DNA of 47,770 nt, taken from positions 1 through 47,770 of the forward strand of contig WYBX01000024.1 of NCBI GenBank assembly GCA_011525695.1, in the 5' to 3' direction. The first letter of the stretch is position 1. Every line of letters begins with the position of its first letter. The notes below the pieces were generated by a model, which ran no database searches, was not told the DNA's origin, and was given only the letters and a program-made list of their open reading frames with translations. Position numbers and translations under genes: made by a program. The DNA comes from Verrucomicrobiia bacterium (GTDB lineage Bacteria; Verrucomicrobiota; Verrucomicrobiia; Opitutales; Opitutaceae). Below, piece after piece: positions 1 through 7,593 of the stretch.

Positions 1-126
1 TGACCAAACGCGCCATGAATCTGCTCGTCGTGGGCAGACAACTCACCGAGCGCATCATCCTGCCCGCCCTCGCCGCTTGAAAATTATCGTCTCAAACCTG
101 CACGATCCTCACAAGTGAGGGACTAA
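1..126. repeat. Left copy of 126-bp terminal inverted repeat (IS end)
   Basis: The first 126 bases are the exact reverse complement of the last 126 bases (47645-47770), and identity stops abruptly on the inner side. The segment holds the last codons of a transposase-like reading frame and about 46 noncoding bases ending in a small palindrome (CTCAC/GTGAG arms). It reads as the 3' end of an insertion sequence present in at least two copies. The exact length fits an assembly break at a repeat (k-1 for k=127) better than a true pair of transposon ends, but this is an inference. Confidence 0.9.
3..80 (+). pseudogene. Transposase-like C-terminal fragment (partial at window edge)
   Basis: An open frame enters from the left edge and ends at TGA (78-80), giving about 25 residues that finish in ERIILPALAA. 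No catalytic motif lies in the visible part, so the transposase family cannot be named. The call rests on the same sequence closing the other end of the window in inverted orientation, which is typical of a multicopy insertion sequence. The rest of the gene lies outside the window, so it is partial rather than proven broken. Confidence 0.5.
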
Positions 127-365
127 CGCCGCCGGTCCTGCCGCTGGGCACGCAACACGACGCGGAACATCTGGAGTGCGAGCCAGAAGACGCCGGTCAT
201 GCAGGCCGAGCAGAGTCCCCCCCACAGGAGGATCATCGCCTTGTCGTTCGACGGCACATGCGGCGCCACCACCGTGTACATGAACACGAAGAACGCGATC
301 GTCAGGATCGCATCGACCACGAGGCTGACCGGGGAGGTGAACTTGGGAAAAACCGGCTGGGACAT
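123..365 (-). CDS. Small two-helix membrane protein, unknown function
   Basis: An 80-residue protein when started at the ATG at 365 (MSQPVFPKF...). It has two hydrophobic segments, at about residues 10-33 and 42-66, joined by a short polar loop, and a basic tail ending RRR. I do not recognise a family. A longer start at 464 is open but would add a 33-residue arginine-rich leader, so the shorter form is preferred. Its TAG stop falls inside the 126-bp terminal repeat, so the natural C-terminus may have been cut or replaced by the inserted element. It lies just downstream of the aminopeptidase gene on the same strand. Confidence 0.6.
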   Translation of the reverse strand: MSQPVFPKFTSPVSLVVDAILTIAFFVFMYTVVAPHVPSNDKAMILLWGGLCSACMTGVFWLALQMFRVVLRAQRQDRRR

Positions 366-471
366 CGCGGGAAAGGAGATGCACAAACCGCGGCTTGTCC
401 ATGGAATTTTCGAATGGGCGAGTCGGGAAGGACCTCCGAGTTCGCCCGCGGTTGGACTCCGCAAGCCCAGC

Positions 472-1743
472 TTATTCCAAGGTCTTGGGAATCGCCCGCG
501 TCAGGACATCCGGCCCGCCGGGCGTGACCAGCACGTTGTCCTCGATCCGGACCCCGCCCACATCGAGATGTCGCCCAACCAGATCCCAGTTGACGTCGTG
601 CCGGTGGCGGCTGCGTCGTCCGGGATCATTCAGGATCGGGGGGATCACGTAGAGTCCTGGTTCGACGGTCACGACATAGCCGGGTTCGAGCGGCAGATCC
701 ATCCGCAGGGTGCGCAATGACGGCCGGGGATCCCGTTGGCGGCCAGGGAGGAGCCCGCTCGCATCGCGCACACCGAGCCCGACCATATGGCCGAGCCCGT
801 GCGGGAAGAAGAGGGTCGAGGCACCGGTCTCCACCAGTGTGGCCGGATCGCCCCGCATCACTCCCATGTCGACCAGTGCGACCATGAGATCAACGGCGGT
901 CGCGAGATGGATTTGTTTCCATTCGGCTCCCGGGACGCAGCGGTCGATTGCCCGGACCTGGGCGTGAAGGACAGCCTGGTAGAGATCGCGCTGAAAAGCA
1001 TTCGGTTTCCCGACCACGTAGGTGCGCGTCACATCCGCCAGGTACCGGTTGAACTCCGCGCCGGCGTCGACCAGGACGAAATCACCCTCCCGGACTGCGC
1101 GAGCAGAGGGTTCGAAGTGGAGGATCGCTGCATTGGGTCCCGTGCCGACAATGGTGCCGTAGCCGGTGCGCGTGCCGCCATGCCGGTAGAACTCCGCCTC
1201 GAGTTCGATTTGCAGCGCCCGCTCCGTCGTCCCGGGCCGCAGGTTTTCGCGCAGCCGCCTGAACCCGGCCGCGGTCGCGGCCACGGCGCGACGGATCAGC
1301 GCCAGTTCCTGCGCATCCTTCGTGCGGCGCGCATGCGTGAGCGCAATGCGGGCGGCTGCCGTGGCGGGAGGATCGCCGGAGGCTTCCGGGATTGCCGCGC
1401 CGAGCAGCGCCACGGGCCGGCCAGCCCGGGCATCGAGCCATCCCGGCAGCTCAGTCCTGGGAGTGCCGGGCCGCTGCTCGAGGCCCTCCCAGACCCGCTC
1501 GTCCTCGCTGATCGTGGGGACAAAGTCGACCCACGCCCCGTCCCGGGGATCGTAGACCACGACGCCGCCGCGGCAGTCCTGGCCGGAGAGATAAAAGTAC
1601 TCTGCATGGGAGCGAAATGGATACGTCTGGTCGCTGCCCTCGGGCAGCGGCACGGGTTCGCCGGCGCCGGCGACCAGCACGGCGTCGCCTAGCACGAGCG
1701 CGGCGGCCAGCCGGGCGCGCCGGGGAGAAAGGTAATCATTCAT
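472..1743 (-). CDS. pepP: Xaa-Pro aminopeptidase (M24B metallopeptidase, PepP type)
   Basis: 423 residues from the ATG at 1743. Family enzymes release an N-terminal residue next to proline, using two metal ions. The N-terminal creatinase-like domain (about 1-165) includes the typical AMP-N signature around FRSHAEYFYLSG (43-54). The pita-bread catalytic domain follows, with the five expected metal ligands visible: D226 in LVDAGAE, D237 in ADVTRTY, H319 in HGLGHMVGL, E361 in VTVEPGLYV and E401 in RIEDNVLV. All catalytic residues are present and the length is normal for PepP. The frame is open further upstream, but that extension is rich in Arg/Ser and not conserved in kind. It is probably cytoplasmic. 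Only the small membrane protein follows on the same strand. Confidence 0.93.
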   Translation of the reverse strand: MNDYLSPRRARLAAALVLGDAVLVAGAGEPVPLPEGSDQTYPFRSHAEYFYLSGQDCRGGVVVYDPRDGAWVDFVPTISEDERVWEGLEQRPGTPRTELPGWLDARAGRPVALLGAAIPEASGDPPATAAARIALTHARRTKDAQELALIRRAVAATAAGFRRLRENLRPGTTERALQIELEAEFYRHGGTRTGYGTIVGTGPNAAILHFEPSARAVREGDFVLVDAGAEFNRYLADVTRTYVVGKPNAFQRDLYQAVLHAQVRAIDRCVPGAEWKQIHLATAVDLMVALVDMGVMRGDPATLVETGASTLFFPHGLGHMVGLGVRDASGLLPGRQRDPRPSLRTLRMDLPLEPGYVVTVEPGLYVIPPILNDPGRRSRHRHDVNWDLVGRHLDVGGVRIEDNVLVTPGGPDVLTRAIPKTLE

Positions 1744-1864
1744 GAGCGGGTCGGACCGAAGCGTGCGCGGATGAGTCGAAACGGTTCTTGGTCGACGCGC
1801 AAGCGGCAGCCGGCATCGCGGTGCGGCGGAAAATGGTGTGCAGCGGGACCAGTGCGCCCACCAC

Positions 1865-2107
1865 CTATGCTGCCGGCCTCGGCTGTTCGAGCGCGACGAT
1901 GTGCAGCGGATTGATATCCACGATGCGCGGCTCGTCGGTTTCAAGCACCACTTGTCGCAGCAGTCGCGTGATGGTCAGATGATCTGCCGTCGGCACCTCG
2001 TGCCGGTCGCCGTTCGACATCACGATCGAGAACGGAACGAACGGGACTGCAGCCAAACGACGCATGAGCTCAGCCAGAATGAGGGTGACGGGGTTGGTTT
2101 CAGCCAT
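1865..2107 (-). CDS. Conserved small protein of unknown function (80 aa)
   Basis: 80 residues beginning MAETNPVTLILAELMRR and including a PFVPFSIVMSNGDRHEVP stretch followed by a short beta-rich tail with DINPLHIVALE. This matches a type of small protein I know as a hypothetical in Verrucomicrobia and Planctomycetes genomes. No function is established. A strong ribosome-binding site (AAGGAG) sits about 10 bases upstream of the ATG at 2107, one of the few clear Shine-Dalgarno sites in this window, which supports it as a real gene. It is monocistronic, between the aminopeptidase and the cyclase operon. Confidence 0.72.
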   Translation of the reverse strand: MAETNPVTLILAELMRRLAAVPFVPFSIVMSNGDRHEVPTADHLTITRLLRQVVLETDEPRIVDINPLHIVALEQPRPAA

Positions 2108-2230
2108 GGCAAATCACTCCTTGCGATGACACGTTGGCGCGAGCCCCAAGTTTCGTCAACGGGTCCGGTCACCCCAATTCAGAGGATAGGCCATTCCAGG
2201 CGCCGGTTTGACCGGTGAATGCATTCCCGA

Positions 2231-3946
2231 TCAGACCTCTACTCCGCTCAACGGGCTGATCGCGAATATTTCCACCGGTTCGGCGCGGCCCTTCACGGTC
2301 ACCCGGCCCAGCGGCCGGGGCGCGATTCCGGCCGGCGCGCCGGCCGCGGCCAGCGTGGCGGCGCTGGCGATGATGTTTGTCGCATGCTCGGGATGGCGGG
2401 TGAGCGACTGCAGCCTCGCGGCCACATTCACGCCGTCGCCAATGACGGAGTAGTTGAGCCGGCGGTGCGATCCAATGTTGCCGGCGACCACGCGCGCCGT
2501 GTTGATTCCGATCCCGATTGCGAGGGGAGGCCGGCCTTCCGCCCCCAGCTCGCGATTGAGTCCCGCCAGCGCCCCCTCCATCGCCAGCGCCGCCGCGATT
2601 GCCCGGGAGGCCGCGTCGGACTGTGTCACCGGGGCGCCAAACAGCGCCATGATTGCGTCGCCGATGAATTTGTCGATCACGCCGCCGTGCCGTTCGATCT
2701 CGGCGCTCATCCGCTCGAGATAGCGGTTGAGCAGGGTCAGCAGCTCGCGCGGTGCGAGGTTCTCGCTCAGGGTCGTGAACCCGCGCAGGTCCGCGAACAG
2801 GATGGTGACTTCGCGTTCCTCGCCGCCGAGCGCGGCGCCTTCCCGCAGGAGCTGCGTGGCCACCTCGGGGGACACATTCTTGTCGAGCAGGTCGCGCACG
2901 CGGTCCCGCTCCGCGAGCCCGGTGGTCATGGTACGGAAGGCCTCCGCCAGCCGGCCGAGTTCGTCGGAGCGGCGGAGAGTGAGCGGCGTTTCGTAATCAC
3001 CGGCCGCAATCACGCGGGTGTGCGCCGCCAGCTGCTCGATCGGCCGGCTGAGCCGGCGGGCGAACCCGCGGCTGAGGAGCATCGCGACGAGCAGGCTGCC
3101 GGAGGCGACCACCAGCAGCGTCCGTTCGGTCGCACGTGCCGGCCGCAGCTTTTCATCGAGCGAGTACTGCAGCGCGAGGCTCGCATGCCGGGTGGCGCCG
3201 CCGTCGAGGAGGCGGGTGAGGACGAGCGCGGTCTCGTCGCCGATCGGGAGTTCGCGCACCCGGTCCGGTGCTGCGGGCGAGGCGGCCGCGACGGCGCGCG
3301 CGGCGGGTTCCGCGAGCGTGGTCGCGAGCACGTGATGGCGGTCGTCAACGAAGGTGAGATCGATCCCGCTGGTCTGCTCCTTCAGCCGTTGGGCGAACGG
3401 CGGATCGATCCGGAAACCGAGGACGAGCCAGGCGAGGATGTCGGGGCCGCGGGCGGGCGCGACGACAAGGGAATAAAGCACGCCATCGATGTAGCCATAG
3501 CCATTGGCGGTCGGATTGGGCGAGGGATCCTGGTCGGCGCGCTCGACCAGCTGCCGGACGATCTCATCGGCCGGGGCGGCGGGGTGGGTGCTCGCCAGCA
3601 GCCGGCCGTCCAGCCCCACGGCGAGGGCAACGTCGGCCGCCATCCGGAGCTGGAAGCTCCGGAGCATCGAGGCAATGGTCGCGGCATCCTGCTCGCCGGC
3701 GATGAGCGAGATGAAGACCGGATCGCGGGCCACGGTTGCGGCGCCGGCGGCCAGGAGCGCGTTGCGATCCTCGACCACCCGGGCAAAGGCCGTCGCCGCC
3801 GCCTGCAGGTCGCGTTCAATCAGATCACGGGCCTGCGCATGGTTCGCCCGCGCCACGATGAACCAGGTGGCGAACTGGGCCGCTGCCACCACGAGGACGA
3901 AGAGCAGGAGCAGCTTCGCGCCAAAGCTATGGAGCCGGGGAATCAC
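2231..3946 (-). CDS. Membrane-bound class III adenylate/guanylate cyclase with periplasmic sensor and HAMP
   Basis: 571 residues from a GTG start. Order: N-terminal membrane segment (about 9-31), a periplasmic sensor-like domain of about 240 residues, a second membrane segment (about 272-290), a HAMP linker containing RPIEQLAAHTRVIAAGDYE, and a C-terminal nucleotide cyclase domain from about 375. In the cyclase, the metal aspartates are in FADLRGFTT and FIGDAIMALFG, the lysine before the second (VIDKFIGD) fits ATP specificity, and SVIGDGVNVAARLQ carries the transition-state Asn/Arg region. The key residues look intact, so it should make cAMP in response to a periplasmic signal. The GTG start overlaps the TGA stop of the upstream cupredoxin gene (GTGA), implying translational coupling. 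That points to the secreted cupredoxin-like protein and barrel as part of the same sensory unit. Confidence 0.92.
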   Translation of the reverse strand: MIPRLHSFGAKLLLLFVLVVAAAQFATWFIVARANHAQARDLIERDLQAAATAFARVVEDRNALLAAGAATVARDPVFISLIAGEQDAATIASMLRSFQLRMAADVALAVGLDGRLLASTHPAAPADEIVRQLVERADQDPSPNPTANGYGYIDGVLYSLVVAPARGPDILAWLVLGFRIDPPFAQRLKEQTSGIDLTFVDDRHHVLATTLAEPAARAVAAASPAAPDRVRELPIGDETALVLTRLLDGGATRHASLALQYSLDEKLRPARATERTLLVVASGSLLVAMLLSRGFARRLSRPIEQLAAHTRVIAAGDYETPLTLRRSDELGRLAEAFRTMTTGLAERDRVRDLLDKNVSPEVATQLLREGAALGGEEREVTILFADLRGFTTLSENLAPRELLTLLNRYLERMSAEIERHGGVIDKFIGDAIMALFGAPVTQSDAASRAIAAALAMEGALAGLNRELGAEGRPPLAIGIGINTARVVAGNIGSHRRLNYSVIGDGVNVAARLQSLTRHPEHATNIIASAATLAAAGAPAGIAPRPLGRVTVKGRAEPVEIFAISPLSGVEV

Positions 3947-4602
3947 TTGTAGCCGCCGGCACCCGACTCGGGGGCGCGCCGGATCCGGCGATCCGGCCGC
4001 AGCGTGACGGAAACGACCTGTGTGCCGGTGCCACTGGCCGCGATGTCGAGTTCCCGCGTCACGGGAGCGGCGACCCGCGGGTGCCAGACTTCCAGCCGGT
4101 ACCGTCCCGCGGGTACCGTTGCGAGGGAGGCCCGCCCGTCGGATCCGCTCTTGGCGAAGTAGGGCGTGCCCAGCACGACGATATGCGCTGACATCCAGTC
4201 GTGCAGGTTGCAGCCGATCGTCACGACCCCCGGCCGATCGAAGAGCACCGACTCGGGGCTCTCACCCTTGTAAAGCGGGATGTCGAAGCGTTTCGGCTTC
4301 GAGAGCGAATAGACGTGGTGCTGGACCTTGTCGCGGTTGGGGAAGTCGACGCGCGTCCCCACCACGATGGCGGTGACATAGGGCGAGAATTCCTCGTCCT
4401 GTTGGGAAATCTGCACGGGTTCGGCGGGGGGCGTGAGTTCGGGCGCGGCCGCGAGCGGCATCAGCGAGGCGACGGCATCCGCCACCGGCGCTCCCTTCGG
4501 ATCGTTGACCTCGACGCGCACGCTGCCGGCGGCCGTCGCCGCAGGAAGGGTGGTGGCGCAGCACAGCAATGCCGCCAGGGCGGTGAGGAGAACGGGTTTC
4601 AT
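3943..4602 (-). CDS. Secreted cupredoxin-like protein (methylamine-utilization-protein type)
   Basis: 219 residues from the ATG at 4602. There is a clear signal peptide (MKPVLLTALAALLCC... cleaved near ATAA-GS), then a beta-rich domain. The region RVDFPNRDKVQHHVYS and the later VTIGCNLHDWMSAHIVV supply His, Cys and His residues in the spacing of a type I copper site, as in plastocyanin-like proteins often labelled methylamine utilization protein. The tail (GSDGRASLATVPAGRYRLEVWHP) resembles a carboxypeptidase-regulatory-like beta fold. It probably works in the periplasm. It is coupled by overlap to the adenylate cyclase and lies 79 bp after the barrel gene. Copper binding and function are inferred only. 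Confidence 0.8.
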   Translation of the reverse strand: MKPVLLTALAALLCCATTLPAATAAGSVRVEVNDPKGAPVADAVASLMPLAAAPELTPPAEPVQISQQDEEFSPYVTAIVVGTRVDFPNRDKVQHHVYSLSKPKRFDIPLYKGESPESVLFDRPGVVTIGCNLHDWMSAHIVVLGTPYFAKSGSDGRASLATVPAGRYRLEVWHPRVAAPVTRELDIAASGTGTQVVSVTLRPDRRIRRAPESGAGGYK

Positions 4603-4681
4603 GGGGTTTTCGAAGGGGTTTGAAGCAGCCATTTTCCTGGTTGAGCTTTGGTTGCTGCGGCCGCGTTGGGATTCTTTCGGA

Positions 4682-5560
4682 TTAGAACCGGTGGAGCCAC
4701 TGCAGCGACCAGAGCTCCTGCCGGTAGCGAATCCCGACCTTGTTGGTCGACGCGCGGCTTTCGAACCGCAGTGGGAGTGAGGTGTTGCGGCCCAGCGCCG
4801 GCGAAACCTCGAGCCACCAGAACCCCACGCGGCCGCTGACCCGGTACGAGATCCAGTCCTTCCCGTACAGTCCCGTCACGCCCCACGCCACCGTCCGGTA
4901 ATAATCGGAAATCGCCTGGCCAAATTCGCCGGCCATGGCGCGGGACCAGACGCCGCCGGACGCGGACGCCACGAAATCGCCCCACAGCCGGCCGCCGCCA
5001 GCCGCCAGCTGCCAGCGATCGCTGAGGTCCCAGGTCACGACGCCGTGGAGCCGCTGGTGCCGGGTATCGAAGGTGGCACTGCGCGCGTCGTGCTGCTCCC
5101 AATCGCCGATAAGATTCACCCGCCAGGCGGGAGTGAGTCGTTTTCCGAAAAGGAGTTCGGCAGTGGAAGTCCAGCCCTGGTCGCCGTCCAGCCGCGCCTG
5201 GCGGCGGCGCAGACCACCCGTGAGGGCAATGGTGGGGGCATACGCGCCGAGCCCGAACTTTTGCCGGAGCTGCAGCGCCGGCCCGAGGGTGAGGGTATCG
5301 CTCTGCGTGAAACGCGGGGTGTGATCGAACTGGGCGTCGACCAGCCCGGTCGTGGTGAAGCCCGTGCGCCATTCCCGGAAAATGCTCAGTGCGGCGCCCG
5401 CCTGGTGGTGGGCGGCGTCCCGCCGGTCCGCGGCCATCGAGGCGCGGTTGATGTTCTCCGCCCAGGTGGTCGAGGCATGCAGACGGAGATTCAGCGCAAA
5501 GGCGGATGGGACCATTGCGAGAATCACCAGGGCGGAGGTGAGACGCCGGAAACAAATCAT
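4682..5560 (-). CDS. Putative outer-membrane beta-barrel protein, first of two related genes
   Basis: 292 residues from the ATG at 5560. A signal peptide (MICFRRLTSALVILAMVPSAFA) is followed by alternating hydrophobic/polar strands rich in Tyr, Trp and Gly, and the chain ends in phenylalanine (LQWLHRF), the usual last residue of bacterial outer-membrane barrels. No named family was recognised. It resembles the protein at 6676-7593: both open with a short strand after the signal (ASTTWAENIN versus TATWDSNASN) and share a central pattern of charged strands, so they look like paralogues. It leads the operon with the cupredoxin and the cyclase. Function is unknown; a surface component of the same sensory or redox unit is plausible. 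Confidence 0.68.
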   Translation of the reverse strand: MICFRRLTSALVILAMVPSAFALNLRLHASTTWAENINRASMAADRRDAAHHQAGAALSIFREWRTGFTTTGLVDAQFDHTPRFTQSDTLTLGPALQLRQKFGLGAYAPTIALTGGLRRRQARLDGDQGWTSTAELLFGKRLTPAWRVNLIGDWEQHDARSATFDTRHQRLHGVVTWDLSDRWQLAAGGGRLWGDFVASASGGVWSRAMAGEFGQAISDYYRTVAWGVTGLYGKDWISYRVSGRVGFWWLEVSPALGRNTSLPLRFESRASTNKVGIRYRQELWSLQWLHRF

Positions 5561-5613
5561 GGGGTATAGCCATGAAGCGGCGCCGCCGCCGCGGCGCAAT
5601 GTTTTCTCTGCGC

Positions 5614-5686
5614 TAGGAGCCTGTCGGACTTATGCGGTCCCATTCCGGGAGCGCCGAACCGAGAGTTGGGCAGCCGACAGGCTCCT
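5614..5686. repeat. TA-flanked palindromic element (family A, copy 1)
   Basis: A 73-bp element with perfectly complementary 14-bp ends (TAGGAGCCTGTCGG at 5614-5627 and its complement at 5673-5686). It abuts the left end of the IS1182-like remnant. The interior is about 85% alike to copy 16134-16204. It behaves like a MITE or REP-type hairpin with TA at each edge. Confidence 0.85.
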
Positions 5687-6398
5687 AAACGAAAATGCCC
5701 GGGGCATTTTCGAGGATCCTTTTTCTGCGAAGATCGTCAGGATGAACATGGCCCGTCGTTTCAAGAACATCGACCGCAATACTCCCCTGCTGCTGCCACC
5801 GGATATGCGCGATTGGGTGGCGGAGGACGACTTGGTGCACTGCGTGATTGCCGCGGTGGAGCGGCTGCCGCTGGCGGGCTTTGCGAGCAATGAACGCGGC
5901 TGTGGCGACGAGCAGTATCCGCCGCACCTGATGCTGGCGCTTTTGATCTCCTGCTACGCGAACGGCCTGTTCAGTTCGCGCCGGATCGAAAGGGCCACCT
6001 ATCGCGATGTGGCGGTGCGCTACCTTTGCGCGGACACTCATCCAGACCATGACACCATCTGCACGTTTCAGTGCTGGGAACCCCTGCCACGGCGCTGGCC
6101 GATTGCGGCTACGTCAACGGCGCGGCCTTCGAGCGGGTGAGCGCCAAGGACGCAGCACCGCAACTCTACGTCAGCGTGCACCGGGAGGATGCCCATGCCG
6201 AGCGCCACTACGACTATCGCCCGCTCGAAAGAATCAAACGGCCCAAAACCATTACCGACCCGGTGCTCACCGCGATGGCAGAGAAACTCAGGAGCGAGGA
6301 AGGCCAAGAGATCTACCGTCAACGTGCCCGCACCGTCGAACCGGTCTTCGGCATCATCTCTTCCGATCCTGCCCGAAAATGCCGCAGGCATTTTCAAT
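5687..6398 (+). mobile_element. Internally deleted IS1182-family-like insertion sequence
   Basis: Both ends are marked by matching inverted hairpins: CGAAAATGCC-CGG-GGCATTTTCG at 5690-5712 on the left and the equivalent GAAAATGCC...GGCATTTTC at 6375-6395 on the right. Each is followed or preceded by GGATC in mirror positions. Outside each end is a TA dinucleotide and then a complete family-A palindrome, so the element sits at a TA junction in a palindrome array. At about 0.7 kb it is half the size of a full IS1182 element because the middle of the transposase is missing. Confidence 0.78.
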
Positions 6399-6457
6399 TA
6401 GCAGCATGTCGGATGTTTCCACCTCACATACGCGATCTTCACGTCGAACAGTCGTAA
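5742..6457 (+). pseudogene. IS1182-family transposase, internally deleted and out of frame
   Basis: The N-terminal part starts at the ATG at 5742 (MNMARRFKNIDRNTP) and runs through the family's typical start region, including a CADTHPDHDTICTF-like segment near 6030-6070. The reading then jumps to another frame at about 6090, where the C-terminal part begins (ALADCGYVNGAAFERV) and continues to RQRARTVEPVFGIIS. Residues normally between these, including the catalytic carboxylates of the DDE fold, are absent. The last codons read through the right terminal hairpin. The product cannot be active, so any movement of related ends must rely on a complete copy elsewhere. Confidence 0.85.
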
Positions 6458-6473
6458 GACCGACAGGCTGCTA
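6399..6473. repeat. TA-flanked palindromic element (family A, copy 2)
   Basis: A 75-bp element with 14-bp ends (TAGCAGCATGTCGG at 6399-6412 against 6460-6473, one mismatch). It begins exactly where the IS1182-like remnant ends and shares its right-hand TA with copy 3. Confidence 0.82.
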
Positions 6474-6557
6474 GCAGCCCGTTGCACTTGCAGTCGAGCG
6501 CAGCAAGCATCCATGCCATTTTTCCGGCAACTTGGCGGGCCCTGCTGACGGGCTGCT
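6472..6557. repeat. TA-flanked palindromic element (family A, copy 3)
   Basis: An element of about 85 bp with perfect AGCAGCCCGT/ACGGGCTGCT arms (6473-6482 and 6548-6557). The arms differ from copy 2 but still pair. It is joined head to tail with copy 2 through a shared TA. Confidence 0.78.
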
Positions 6558-6610
6558 CGTTTCCGCGCTTCGCGCGGGTTTGCGAAGGAGAGAAAATGCC
6601 GAAGGCCAAC

Positions 6611-6678
6611 TAGCAGCGTGTTCCTTCTCTTTTTCCTCCCGGCCAATACAGTCGGATGCCAAGTCCGACACGCTGCTA
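6611..6678. repeat. TA-flanked palindromic element (family A, copy 4)
   Basis: A 68-bp element with perfect TAGCAGCGTGT/ACACGCTGCTA ends. Its right-hand TAG, read on the minus strand, is the stop codon of the barrel gene that ends at 6676. The 50 bp before it contain a small CCGCGC/GCGCGG hairpin and a stray GAAAATGCC resembling the IS end. Confidence 0.8.
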
Positions 6679-7593
6679 GAATTGATGCACGATCGCGAGG
6701 GAGGCGCGATGGTTAGGAAAACGCACGGGCCCGCCCGTCGTCGCACGGTATTCGTAAGCGACGACGACCGCTGACGACGCCGCGACCGCCCGGATCACAG
6801 CCGCCCGCCAGCCGAGGGTGCGCGCATCGACCGCATAAGCGATCACCGGTGGGCCGAAGGTGTCGACCACGGCGCTCGTGCGCGCCACCGCGTCGAAATC
6901 CTCCCGCGGCTGGGAATGCGACACGAGATCGCCGCTCCGCCAGTCGACACCGAGCACAAGTCGTGCGACGTCGGTCAGTTCCCGCGCCAGTTCCAGCGAG
7001 GTCCCCGCCGCCTGAGCATCGTAGAGATCGCGATCCGCATACTGCCGCGTGAACGCCTGCCGCAGGGTCACGCGCGCCACCTCCGTGAGCTGCTTCTCGA
7101 ACCGAAATACGAGCTCGGTCGCCGCACCCTGGCGCGCCCAGTCGCGTGCGGCGACCGCATCGGCGCCGACGCCGACCGCCAGCTCGAGGGCGAAGGGGTC
7201 CGCGCCAAACCGGTGCCGCCATTCGCCCCGTGCACCTGCCGCCGCCGTGTTGAGACGGTCGAATTGCGGCCACCAGGTGGCGTTCAGGTGCACCGTGCCC
7301 TGCACCGCGTCCTGCGGGCCCAGCTCGAACCGTTCGCTCGCCAGCGTGTCGGCCTGGACCTCAAGCCCGTCGGTCTGCGCAATTTCCGAGCGGGCGTTGC
7401 TCGCATTGCTGTCCCACGTCGCCGTCACGGTCAGGTTGGGTGCCCAGTCCGCCGCGGGCAAGGTCGCGGCCAGGACGAATGCCACCAGCCCCGTGATCGC
7501 AACGCGGTGGACCGGCCGGCAACCCGTGAGATCCGAATTACCCGCGGGCCGGCTCCGATCCCGCGTTTCCTGGGTGTGACATTCGGGCCTCAC
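6676..7593 (-). CDS. Putative outer-membrane beta-barrel protein, second of two related genes
   Basis: 305 residues from a GTG start at 7593 that overlaps the TGA stop of tesA (GTGA). No better start exists before the hydrophobic stretch, so the N-region is long. The signal segment is VAITGLVAFVLAATLPAADWA, followed by a strand-rich body and a C-terminal phenylalanine (AIVHQF). It resembles the barrel at 4682-5560. The stop codon is formed by the edge of a palindromic element, but the ending F suggests that little or nothing was lost. Being coupled to tesA while its relative sits with the cyclase suggests one ancestral run of minus-strand genes, opened by the palindrome and IS array. Function unknown. 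Confidence 0.62.
   Translation of the reverse strand: MRPECHTQETRDRSRPAGNSDLTGCRPVHRVAITGLVAFVLAATLPAADWAPNLTVTATWDSNASNARSEIAQTDGLEVQADTLASERFELGPQDAVQGTVHLNATWWPQFDRLNTAAAGARGEWRHRFGADPFALELAVGVGADAVAARDWARQGAATELVFRFEKQLTEVARVTLRQAFTRQYADRDLYDAQAAGTSLELARELTDVARLVLGVDWRSGDLVSHSQPREDFDAVARTSAVVDTFGPPVIAYAVDARTLGWRAAVIRAVAASSAVVVAYEYRATTGGPVRFPNHRASLAIVHQF

Noticed and set aside
2219..3952. Long plus-strand open frame (577 codons) opposite the adenylate cyclase gene
   Set aside because: It mirrors the cyclase gene, has Arg/Gly/Glu-rich composition typical of antisense frames in GC-rich DNA and shows no domain.
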